Source: an uncultured Clostridia bacterium (GTDB lineage Bacteria > Bacillota > Clostridia > TANB77 > CAG-508). Taken from it: DNA of 43,800 nt. Shown piece after piece: positions 9,222 through 16,541 of this stretch (positions are counted from its first letter, which is position 1; every line of letters starts with the position of its first letter). Below the pieces are notes generated by a model, which did no database searches, was not told the DNA's origin, and was given only the letters and a program-made list of their open reading frames with translations. The stretch is taken from positions 1-43,800 of the forward strand of contig CANEDP010000011.1 in assembly GCA_947426305.1 (NCBI GenBank), in the 5' to 3' direction. The translations under genes were made by a program, and so were the position numbers.

Positions 9222-10958
9222 ATGAAGTCTTTTTTAGAATGGTTTAAATCAAGTGCAAAAGTAAAAAGGTGGATCTTTTTAATTATCGTAGGAATTGCGC
9301 TTGCGTGTTATGGATTTACACAGATTTTAGTTGCAGAGGAGATTGATTTTAAAGAATTAGGGCAAATTATTGCCATCTTTGTGGTGGGATTTGTTTTTAT
9401 TGTGGTTGGTATTATTTTTATTCAAAAAAGAAATTTGGAGATTATTATTGAGGCAAATGATCAAGATTCAGACAAAGGAAAAAAGGCGAAAATCAATATT
9501 AAGTCATTGATTTTCAATCGAAAAGTATATGACGAAGGACCAAAAATTGTTGTTATTGGTGGAGGGCAAGGCTTAAATACAGTCATTGAAGGCTTGAGAA
9601 AATATACCAATAATATTACGGCAATTGTTACCATGTCTGATTATGGCAATGTTCCAACTGAATCCAGAAAAGCTTTGGACGCTTTGCCTTTAGGAGATAT
9701 CAAAAGCAGTATAATTGCTATGTCTGATAAAGAAGAATTGATGGGAGAACTCATGAATTTGAATTTCCAAAATGAAAGATTGCGTGGTTTGAATTTTGGA
9801 GATATCTATTTAACCGCTATGAATGAGATGTATGGAAATATTTCAGAAGCCATTCAAAAAAGTACGGAAGTTTTAAATATTAATGGACGAGTATTACCAG
9901 TAACGCTTGATGAAATTATGATTTGTGCTGAACTTACTGATGGAACGGTTGTGGAGAAAAAAGACCGAATTCCAGAAGTGGTTTCCGAAAAAGTCGAAGT
10001 CATTAACCGAATTTTTATTAGTCCAACAAATTGCAAACCTGCGCCAGGCGTTATTGAAGCAATTCAGGAAGCAGAAGCTATTATTATTGGACCAGGAAGC
10101 TTGTATACCAATGTTTTGCCAAATTTGTTGGTAAAAAAAGTGTCGAAAGCGATGAAAGAAAGCAAAGCTGTAAAAATGTATGTTTCTAACATTATGACAG
10201 AGTTTGGGCAAACGGATAATTACACATTAGCAGAACATATTAAAGCTATTCAAGACCACGTTGGAAAAGGGGTTTTTGATTATTGCTTGGTGGATACAGG
10301 AGAGGTAGTTCCAGAGTACGTTAGAAGATACAACAAAAAGGGAAGCGAAATTGTGGAAGCCAATATCACGCAGGCAGCAAGCTTAGGCGTAAAAATCATT
10401 CAGAAAGATATGTCGTGTATCAAAAATGACAAAATTAGACATAATTCGTCAATTATTGCGTCAACTGTGATTGAATTGATTTGTAATGAATTAAAATTCA
10501 AAGACCAACAAAATGGAACTGAATTTTTATTATTAAATTCGATTTTAAAAGAAGATAAAAAAGATATTAAAAAAGAAAAGAAAACAGAAAAAGTAAGTAA
10601 GGAAATTGTCAAACAAGCAACGAAAAATGTGAAGGCAAAAAATAATAATCGAAAAAGTAAATTTTCGGAAAAATATAAAGAAAGAGTCGAATCGATTCAG
10701 AATACAGAAGCCAAAATCAAAGAAAATCGAGCCATTGCAGAAGAAGTAGAACGTCTGGAAAAAAAGAGCAAAAAAAGCAAAACTACAAAAAATGATGAGA
10801 AAGACAAAAAAGGGAAAAACACTAAAGCTGACCCAAAAGAGAAAAAAGAAAAAAAGGAAACTTCTACAGAAAAAACTGCAAAAGGAAAATCGACCCAGAC
10901 AGAAACAACAGAAAAAAGTAAATCTAAAAAGCAGACGAAAAAAGCAAAAGAAGAATAA
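9222..10958 (+). CDS. yvcK: YvcK-type UDP-sugar-binding protein with membrane N-terminus and Lys-rich tail
   Basis: YvcK/CofD-like protein; in other Firmicutes it binds UDP-GlcNAc and links carbon supply to cell wall synthesis. Here it is 578 residues against about 320 for the core. Residues 1-65 carry two predicted transmembrane helices. The core begins KIVVIGGGQGLNTVIEGL near residue 107, with TMSDYGNVPTESRKALDALP and IIIGPGSLYTNVLPNLLV. From about residue 440 the tail is a highly charged Lys/Glu/Thr-rich, probably disordered extension. Membrane anchoring plus a basic tail may tether it near the wall machinery. AAGGGAG precedes the ATG. Confidence 0.9.
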   Translation: MKSFLEWFKSSAKVKRWIFLIIVGIALACYGFTQILVAEEIDFKELGQIIAIFVVGFVFIVVGIIFIQKRNLEIIIEANDQDSDKGKKAKINIKSLIFNRKVYDEGPKIVVIGGGQGLNTVIEGLRKYTNNITAIVTMSDYGNVPTESRKALDALPLGDIKSSIIAMSDKEELMGELMNLNFQNERLRGLNFGDIYLTAMNEMYGNISEAIQKSTEVLNINGRVLPVTLDEIMICAELTDGTVVEKKDRIPEVVSEKVEVINRIFISPTNCKPAPGVIEAIQEAEAIIIGPGSLYTNVLPNLLVKKVSKAMKESKAVKMYVSNIMTEFGQTDNYTLAEHIKAIQDHVGKGVFDYCLVDTGEVVPEYVRRYNKKGSEIVEANITQAASLGVKIIQKDMSCIKNDKIRHNSSIIASTVIELICNELKFKDQQNGTEFLLLNSILKEDKKDIKKEKKTEKVSKEIVKQATKNVKAKNNNRKSKFSEKYKERVESIQNTEAKIKENRAIAEEVERLEKKSKKSKTTKNDEKDKKGKNTKADPKEKKEKKETSTEKTAKGKSTQTETTEKSKSKKQTKKAKEE

Positions 10959-10975
10959 AATAGGAGATTTTACCA

Positions 10976-13009
10976 ATGAAATTAACCAAAAAACTATTTG
11001 ATATCAAAAATGGGATTCAAAAAGAATGGCTAATTACCAATGGAATTGGTGGTTATGCATCAAGTACCGTGATTGGCGCAAATACTAGGAAGTATCACGG
11101 TTTGCTAGTTGCGCCACTTGAGCCACCAGCTCAAAGGCACGTTATTTTGTCGAAATTAGATGAAAGTATTTTGGTAGAAAACGAAAAAATAGATTTGTAC
11201 ACCAATCTTTGCAAAAATTATATTTCGGAAGGATACAAACATCAAGAATCTTTTGAAAAACAAGCCTATCCTGAGTTCGTTTACAAAGTAAAAAATGTCA
11301 AAATGACCAAGAAAATTTGTATGGTTTATGGACAAAATTCAGTTGTCATAAACTATGTTATTAAAAATGATAATTCTACAGATATCAAAATGACCATTGC
11401 GCCTATTATGAACTTTAGAGATTTTCATGCTATGACGACAAATCACGAATTTAACATAAAGCAAGAAATTTCAGATACCATAAAAATTCAAATTGATGGC
11501 AATCTTCCTGTTTTTCTAAAATGCGAAGAAGTAACCTATATTCAGCATTTTCATGACACATTTCGCAATATGTACTATCTAAAAGAAGAAGAAAGAGGAT
11601 TTTTTCCAGAAGAAGATTTGTGTATTCCAGGACGATTTGAAGTCACTATCCCAGCGAAAAAGAAAAAGGAAGTTTCAGTTGTGGTTTCGCTAAACGCTGA
11701 GATTGAAAATATCGATACCAAAAAAGTATTTGAAAACGAAACACAAAGAGTAGAAGCAATTGTGAAGGCTACGAAATTGGTTTCTAGCAAAGCCAATTTG
11801 ACCAAAGAAGAAAAAGACAGAAACGAATTTTTGAAAGACTTAATTTTAGCGTCTGATAATTTTGTAATTGAACGTCCCAAATCTGGTTTGCATTCGATTT
11901 TAGCGGGGTTTCCATGGTTTTTAGATTGGGGACGAGATACAGCTATTTCGTTTGAAGGCTTATTGCTCATTACCAAACGATACGATTTAGCACGAGAAAT
12001 CTTGCTTACATTGGTGCGAGATATCAAATGTGGGCTAGTACCAAATGGTTATTCCGAAAGTGATAGTACGCCTTTGTACAATAGCGCAGACGCCAGTTTA
12101 TTACTATTTGAGCAAATCAACCGATTTGTGAAATATACAAAAGATTATGAATTTATCAAACAAAATATTTATGAAAAATTAAAAATGATTATTCAAAATT
12201 ATACGAATGGAATTGACTTAGATGATAATAATATTTACATAGATCGTGATGGACTTTTAGTTTCTGGTACGCCCAATACGCAAAACACTTGGATGGATGC
12301 TAAGATTGGGGATTATGCTGTAACGCCACGAAATGGAAAAGTGGTAGAATTAAATAGCTTATGGTACAATGCTTTAAAGACGCTAGAAAATTTTGCCAAA
12401 AAATTTGATGAAAAAGATTTGGCAGAAGAATGCAAAAATAGGGCAAAAGCGCATAAGAAAGTATTTGAAGAAAAATTTTATAATGCCGATAAAAAGTCAC
12501 TATATGATGTTTTAGGAGATGACAAAATCAGACCCAATCAGTTATTTAGCATAGGGACAACCTATCCAATAATTGCGCCAGCTTCTGATATGGGAAAAAC
12601 CATTTTTGAAACAGCCAAAAAGAAATTGCTGACCAAGTATGGTTTGCGTACACTTGCTCAAGGCGAAGAAGGTTATATTGCGGAATATTGTGGTGATAGT
12701 TATAAACGTGATATGAGTTATCATCAGGGAATAGCTTGGGTATGGCTGTTGGGCTTGTATGCCGATAGTTTGGATAATATTATCAATAGTGAAAAAGATC
12801 GAATTGAAAAAGAAAAGTATATTATTGAAAAAGAAAAATTGATGCAAAATGTATATCAGACATTTCAAAAGGAATTGTATGGAAATGAGTGTGTAGGAAG
12901 CGTTTCAGAAGTCTATGATTCAATGCCTCCTTATAAACCAGGTGGAACTTGTGCGCAGGCTTGGAGTGTAGCGGAAATATTGAGAATTGTAAGCAAAATG
13001 GAATCGTAA
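10976..13009 (+). CDS. Glycogen debranching enzyme (amylo-alpha-1,6-glucosidase type)
   Basis: A 677-residue GH133-type debranching enzyme that removes alpha-1,6 branches from glycogen. The N-terminal GDE_N domain shows KEWLITNGIGGYASST and NTRKYHGLLVAP. The (alpha/alpha)6 catalytic domain carries FPWFLDWGRDTAISFEGLL near residue 315, NTQNTWMDAKIG near residue 435, GTTYPII, and HQGIAWVWLLGLYADS near residue 583. It starts 17 bases after yvcK with TAGGAG upstream. No other glycogen genes are in the window. No in-frame CGG. Confidence 0.92.
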   Translation: MKLTKKLFDIKNGIQKEWLITNGIGGYASSTVIGANTRKYHGLLVAPLEPPAQRHVILSKLDESILVENEKIDLYTNLCKNYISEGYKHQESFEKQAYPEFVYKVKNVKMTKKICMVYGQNSVVINYVIKNDNSTDIKMTIAPIMNFRDFHAMTTNHEFNIKQEISDTIKIQIDGNLPVFLKCEEVTYIQHFHDTFRNMYYLKEEERGFFPEEDLCIPGRFEVTIPAKKKKEVSVVVSLNAEIENIDTKKVFENETQRVEAIVKATKLVSSKANLTKEEKDRNEFLKDLILASDNFVIERPKSGLHSILAGFPWFLDWGRDTAISFEGLLLITKRYDLAREILLTLVRDIKCGLVPNGYSESDSTPLYNSADASLLLFEQINRFVKYTKDYEFIKQNIYEKLKMIIQNYTNGIDLDDNNIYIDRDGLLVSGTPNTQNTWMDAKIGDYAVTPRNGKVVELNSLWYNALKTLENFAKKFDEKDLAEECKNRAKAHKKVFEEKFYNADKKSLYDVLGDDKIRPNQLFSIGTTYPIIAPASDMGKTIFETAKKKLLTKYGLRTLAQGEEGYIAEYCGDSYKRDMSYHQGIAWVWLLGLYADSLDNIINSEKDRIEKEKYIIEKEKLMQNVYQTFQKELYGNECVGSVSEVYDSMPPYKPGGTCAQAWSVAEILRIVSKMES

Positions 13010-13035
13010 ACGAAGCAAAAAAGGATGTAAAAAAT

Positions 13036-13602
13036 ATGGAATTAAAAGGGCTAAAAACGAAATTTTTAGGAAGAAATGTGTTATTTTTCTCTAGTATTGA
13101 TTCAACGCAGAAAAAAGTAAAATCCATTAAGCAACCAGAAAATGGAACACTTGTGATGGCAGATAATCAAATTGCGGCAATTGGCACACATGAACGAAAA
13201 TGGTACACAGGAAATGGAAAGAACATCGCCATGTCTTTTGTACTATTTCCAGATTGCAAAATACAAAAAATGGAGAAAATAACGACTCAAATTGCAGATT
13301 GTTTGGTTAAGGTTTTGAGGGAAATAACCAATTTTAAATTCGAAGTTAAGGAGCCAAATGATATTTTTTTCCAAGGCAAAAAGGTGGCTGGAATTTTGAC
13401 AGAAACGGTTTGCAAAGGGGAAAATATTCGTAAGGTCTATATTGGAATTGGCTTGAATGTCAATCAGGATGAGTTTCCGGGAAATTTGTCTGATATTGCA
13501 ACATCTTTAAAAAAAGTATGTGGAAAAGAGTTTACAAGAGAAGAAATTATAGTAGCATTTTTGAACGAGTTTGAAAAATGTTATGAAAATTTAATCCGAT
13601 AA
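13036..13602 (+). CDS. birA: Biotin--[acetyl-CoA-carboxylase] ligase, no DNA-binding domain
   Basis: Biotin protein ligase of the BPL_LplA fold that attaches biotin to carrier proteins. The 188-residue product starts at ATG 13036 and shows FFSSIDSTQ, then GTHERKWYTGNGKNIAMSF (the biotinyl-AMP loop region), EPNDIFFQGKKVAGILTET with the catalytic Lys, and YIGIGLNVNQDEFP. The N-terminal winged helix of bifunctional BirA is absent, so it is an enzyme only. Last gene of the murB-yvcK group. No in-frame CGG. Confidence 0.9.
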   Translation: MELKGLKTKFLGRNVLFFSSIDSTQKKVKSIKQPENGTLVMADNQIAAIGTHERKWYTGNGKNIAMSFVLFPDCKIQKMEKITTQIADCLVKVLREITNFKFEVKEPNDIFFQGKKVAGILTETVCKGENIRKVYIGIGLNVNQDEFPGNLSDIATSLKKVCGKEFTREEIIVAFLNEFEKCYENLIR

Positions 13603-13636
13603 TTTTGCAAAAATGAAAAAAATTTGGTTTTTAGTA

Positions 13637-13665
13637 TTGACATCTTAAAGGGAATAGTTTATAAT
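13637..13665 (+). promoter_or_regulatory. Consensus promoter of tRNA-Met/tRNA-Tyr
   Basis: TTGACA 13637-13642, 17-base spacer, TATAAT 13660-13665: a perfect sigma-A promoter 26 bases before the first tRNA. Confidence 0.9.
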
Positions 13666-13691
13666 AAATCTTGCGTTGAGTGTTAAGCAAC

Positions 13692-13768
13692 GCACCATTA
13701 GCTCAGTTGGTCAGAGCAACCGGCTCATAACCGGTGGGTCCAAGGTTCGAATCCTTGATGGTGCACCA
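13692..13768 (+). tRNA. tRNA with CAT anticodon (elongator Met, or Ile2)
   Basis: 77-base cloverleaf with acceptor GCACCAT/ATGGTGC, D-arm GCTC/GAGC, anticodon stem ACCGG/CCGGT and loop CTCATAA, T-loop TTCGAAT, and encoded CCA. It lacks the three G-C pairs next to the loop that mark initiator tRNA. Elongator Met and lysidine-modified Ile2 cannot be separated here with certainty. Confidence 0.9.
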
Positions 13769-13779
13769 AATAAATACAT

Positions 13780-13865
13780 GGGTAGATGGTCGAGTGGTTA
13801 ATGGCACCAGACTGTAAATCTGGCGACGAGAGTCTACGCTGGTTCGAATCCAGCTCTGCCCACCA
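13780..13865 (+). tRNA. tRNA-Tyr(GTA)
   Basis: 86-base class II tRNA with acceptor GGGTAGA/TCTGCCC, anticodon GTA in the loop CTGTAAA, a long variable arm and encoded CCA. It follows the CAT tRNA by 11 bases on the same promoter. Confidence 0.92.
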
Positions 13866-13900
13866 AAATACCAATACTTATCAAAGTATTGGTATTTTTT
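13866..13900 (+). terminator. Bidirectional terminator after tRNA-Tyr
   Basis: Perfect stem of about 14 pairs (13866-13879 with 13884-13898), four-base loop, T-run on the plus strand and A-run before it. It serves the tRNAs; the last codons of the convergent gene lie inside it. Confidence 0.85.
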
Positions 13901-15509
13901 CTACATCTATTTCTAATTTATATAAGACAGGTCTTAAATAACGATTTTTATTTTGTAAAATTTCTTTTTTATCAATAATCGTAAATTTAGGATTTTTATT
14001 TTTTAAATCAAAGATATAATAAATATAATGATTATCATCGTTTTCAAATTTGCTTAATTCGTTATCAGTTAAATAAAAATCTATGTAATGGACATTTTGA
14101 GATTTTGTCTTTACTTCTATGTGTTTTTCAGTTCCATCAATATGATAAGATAAAACGTCATATCCTAAAGAATCACTATTTACTTTGTGGACATTTTTAG
14201 CTAAATTTTGATAACCTAGATTTTGAAGTTGTTGTTTTTCATAATTACAAATAGCATTTTCACCTCGGTCTCCAATTATTTTTTTATTTTCATTTATTTT
14301 TTTATAATCAGGTTTAGTATCACTAGTTGAAGAAGATTTCTTTTTATGAATATGAGTTCCCAAATATTTAAAATTTACTTGTTCAAAATTGTAATAGGCA
14401 ATTTCACCCAAAATTTGGATTTTATTTTTATTCTCCTTTATTTTGTGACCAAATGTATCATATAAAAACATTGTAAAATAGTAATTATTTACGTCTTTAA
14501 GATATGGATTATTATTTTTATATTGTAATAATAAAGACTTTTTCTGCTCTAAATGCTGTATCTGTTTTGGATCATAATAAATATTTAGCTCTTTTAAAAA
14601 TAATTCGATATCATCTTTATTAAATACACATAAATATTTGTCTGGAAAATAAATAGATAATATTTTTCCTTTAAATAATGGACAAAGTAGGTTATTGTCT
14701 ATACTTTCATAATCATTCTGCTTACCAGCAATTAACAAATTTTTGATTTCTTCCTTTAATTTCTGAAAAGCACTTTCCAAACTATGACCATATTTTTTTG
14801 TAAAGTGATATTGATTGTCTTTTAAGCTATACCAGATACCGAATTTTGAAGCAAAACTTCCACGCATTTCACCTAAATTTTTAAATTGTGTCTCTATCAA
14901 ATAACAAAAACTTTCTTTTCCTAAATTGTCAAGAGTAGATCTTCCTGTTGCGAATTCATTTATGTTTAAGTTCAAAATTTTTTCGATGGTAAAATGTTCT
15001 ACGAATTTTTTTCGCTTTTCTAATTCTTTTTTGATAGACTGATTATAGGTTCTGTAATCCATTCTTTTTAAATATTCTACAATATAATCTTGAATTTCGT
15101 CTTTGGAATTTGTCACTTTTTCTAAATATTTTTTCAATTGATTATTTATGCAAGTTGGACCTTGAACGGTCGTAAGTCCATTGACTTTTAAGCTATGATA
15201 TTGCAAAGGCTTAATATTATTATAAGTTTCTAATCTTTCTAATTCTAAATAATTTCCATAATTTTTATAAGATTCTGAATTTAATTGAAATTCAGAATCA
15301 TCAATTTTAACTTTAGGCAAATTGGTTTCGTTTATTCTAGTTTTATACATGATACATTTGTAAGGAGAACCTACATAAATATATACAATATCATCAACTT
15401 TCATATTTCTAAAGATTTGTTTCCAATTGATAGTAGTTAAATGATCAAAAGCCCCAAATATGTCATAATAATTAGGGTTGCAAGGAATAATCCAATAATT
15501 TTTTTGCAT
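13881..15509 (-). CDS. EVE-like / DUF3883 restriction-type protein
   Basis: A 542-residue protein. The N-terminus (MQKNYWIIPCNPNYYDIFGA, then VDDIVYIYVGSPY) looks like an EVE/PUA-type domain that reads modified bases. The middle is AT-rich without a recognised family. Residues about 415-530 match the DUF3883 nuclease-like pattern: GDRGENAICNYE, then GYDVLSYHIDGTEKHIEVKTKS with the D...ExK core of the PD-(D/E)XK fold. Family knowledge points to a type IV-like modification-dependent restriction enzyme in phage defence. It sits alone and convergent next to tRNA genes, a usual place for insertions. AAGGGAG precedes the ATG. Confidence 0.75.
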   Translation of the reverse strand: MQKNYWIIPCNPNYYDIFGAFDHLTTINWKQIFRNMKVDDIVYIYVGSPYKCIMYKTRINETNLPKVKIDDSEFQLNSESYKNYGNYLELERLETYNNIKPLQYHSLKVNGLTTVQGPTCINNQLKKYLEKVTNSKDEIQDYIVEYLKRMDYRTYNQSIKKELEKRKKFVEHFTIEKILNLNINEFATGRSTLDNLGKESFCYLIETQFKNLGEMRGSFASKFGIWYSLKDNQYHFTKKYGHSLESAFQKLKEEIKNLLIAGKQNDYESIDNNLLCPLFKGKILSIYFPDKYLCVFNKDDIELFLKELNIYYDPKQIQHLEQKKSLLLQYKNNNPYLKDVNNYYFTMFLYDTFGHKIKENKNKIQILGEIAYYNFEQVNFKYLGTHIHKKKSSSTSDTKPDYKKINENKKIIGDRGENAICNYEKQQLQNLGYQNLAKNVHKVNSDSLGYDVLSYHIDGTEKHIEVKTKSQNVHYIDFYLTDNELSKFENDDNHYIYYIFDLKNKNPKFTIIDKKEILQNKNRYLRPVLYKLEIDVEKIPIL

Positions 15510-15546
15510 AAAATATAACTCCCTTAAAATAATATTATTATTTTAC

Positions 15547-15575
15547 AACATATCACAAAAAGAGACAATTGTCAA
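15547..15575 (-). promoter_or_regulatory. Promoter of the EVE/DUF3883 gene
   Basis: On the minus strand TTGACA (15575-15570), 17-base spacer, TATGTT (15552-15547), about 38 bases before the start codon. Confidence 0.75.
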
Positions 15576-15618
15576 CCAAATAAGATGTTAGACATAAAAA
15601 AGAAATTTAAAAATTATC

Positions 15619-15647
15619 TTGCTAAAAAATTTTTTATATAATATAAT
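15619..15647 (+). promoter_or_regulatory. Promoter of the InlB-repeat-like gene
   Basis: TTGCTA 15619-15624, 17-base spacer, TATAAT 15642-15647; AAGGAGG lies before ATG 15681. Confidence 0.7.
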
Positions 15648-15680
15648 AAAAAAAATACGAATGAATCTAAGGAGGAAAAA

Positions 15681-16121
15681 ATGAGCGAACAATTTAGCGT
15701 AATTTTTTATGATGATGATCGAAAAACGATATTAGATAAACAGGAAGTAAATAAAGGAGAAAGTGCAAAATATCAAGGGAAAACTCCTGAAAAACCAGCA
15801 GAAAATGGAATTCAATATACATTTGTTGGTTGGGAAACAACGGGAAATATAACAATGGTAATGGAAAATATCGAAGCTTATGCTAGATATGAAGAAGACT
15901 CAAAAATAGCTTTGCAAGATCAAAAATCGATGTTTGAATTATCTGAAAGCAATGCAGAAAATGCCAATTTAAATGAAGTGATGGAAGCTGGACAAAAGGT
16001 AAGTATGGCCGAGAAAGCAACGAGAGATATGAGTTTGGAGCAGAAAAAAGATTTGGTAAATGAAGTGTTGGAGAAAGGTTCTGTGGATTTGGGAAAAGAA
16101 GCGGAGAATGAGAGAGATTAA
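15681..16121 (+). CDS. InlB B-repeat-like small protein without signal peptide
   Basis: A 146-residue protein. Residues 5-70 look like one Listeria-Bacteroides/InlB B-repeat (SVIFYDDDRKTILDKQEV, then GKTPEKPAENGIQYTFVGWE). The second half is a charged helical region (SLEQKKDLVNEVLEKG). These repeats are normally on secreted surface proteins, but no signal peptide, anchor or sortase motif is visible, so it is presumably cytoplasmic. The function is unknown. It has its own promoter and a strong ribosome site. Confidence 0.65.
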   Translation: MSEQFSVIFYDDDRKTILDKQEVNKGESAKYQGKTPEKPAENGIQYTFVGWETTGNITMVMENIEAYARYEEDSKIALQDQKSMFELSESNAENANLNEVMEAGQKVSMAEKATRDMSLEQKKDLVNEVLEKGSVDLGKEAENERD

Positions 16122-16255
16122 AAAATTTTTTGGAAAAAATTAAAAAAATATTTTTTAAGATTTAACATATACTAAGTTTAAGAAAATCAAAATGAACAAA
16201 AATAATTATTTTTGTTTAAAACAGTCGATTTTCTTGAAATTGGAGGTATTATAAA

Positions 16256-16426
16256 ATGTCTAGTAATAGCAAGTTAATATCTGAAAAATTAAAATATGAA
16301 ATCGCAAAAGAATTAGGTGTTTATGACCAAGTAAAAAAAGACGGTGGATGGGGAAATGTACCATCTAAAACGTGTGGTAATATTGTTACAAAAGCAATTG
16401 AAATTGCAAACCGTAGTGTAGAATAG
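16256..16426 (+). CDS. Small acid-soluble spore protein, alpha/beta-type variant
   Basis: A 56-residue protein with LKYEIAKELGVYDQVKKDGG and a second motif WGNVPSKTCGNIVTKAIEIAN. This matches the two-helix plan of alpha/beta-type SASPs, which coat and protect spore DNA in the forespore. The second motif is divergent from the usual MTSREVG-type sequence. GGAGG lies upstream of the ATG. It would normally be under sigma-G; I could not identify that promoter with confidence. A terminator follows. Confidence 0.75.
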   Translation: MSSNSKLISEKLKYEIAKELGVYDQVKKDGGWGNVPSKTCGNIVTKAIEIANRSVE

Positions 16427-16437
16427 TAGCAATTTTA

Positions 16438-16466
16438 AAAGACGGATTTTATTTCCGTCTTTTTTT
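16438..16466 (+). terminator. Terminator after the spore protein gene
   Basis: Stem AAGACGGA with TCCGTCTT followed by seven T residues. Confidence 0.85.
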
Positions 16467-16480
16467 ATGATTTTTTGAAT

Positions 16481-16496
16481 AGATTAGTACTAATCT
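16481..16496 (+). promoter_or_regulatory. Perfect 16-bp palindrome upstream of clpC
   Basis: AGATTAGTACTAATCT is a perfect 8+8 palindrome 45 bases before the clpC ATG. A symmetrical site there suggests a dimeric repressor operator. It does not look like the known CtsR direct heptad repeat or CIRCE. Confidence 0.5.
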
Positions 16497-16541
16497 GGAA
16501 AAAATTACTAAGTAAGATTAGAATAAGAGGGTGCTTGAAAA

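Noticed and set aside
10545..10976. Long minus-strand ORF opposite the yvcK tail
   Set aside because: It is a Phe/Cys-rich mirror of the Lys-rich tail and has no ribosome site.
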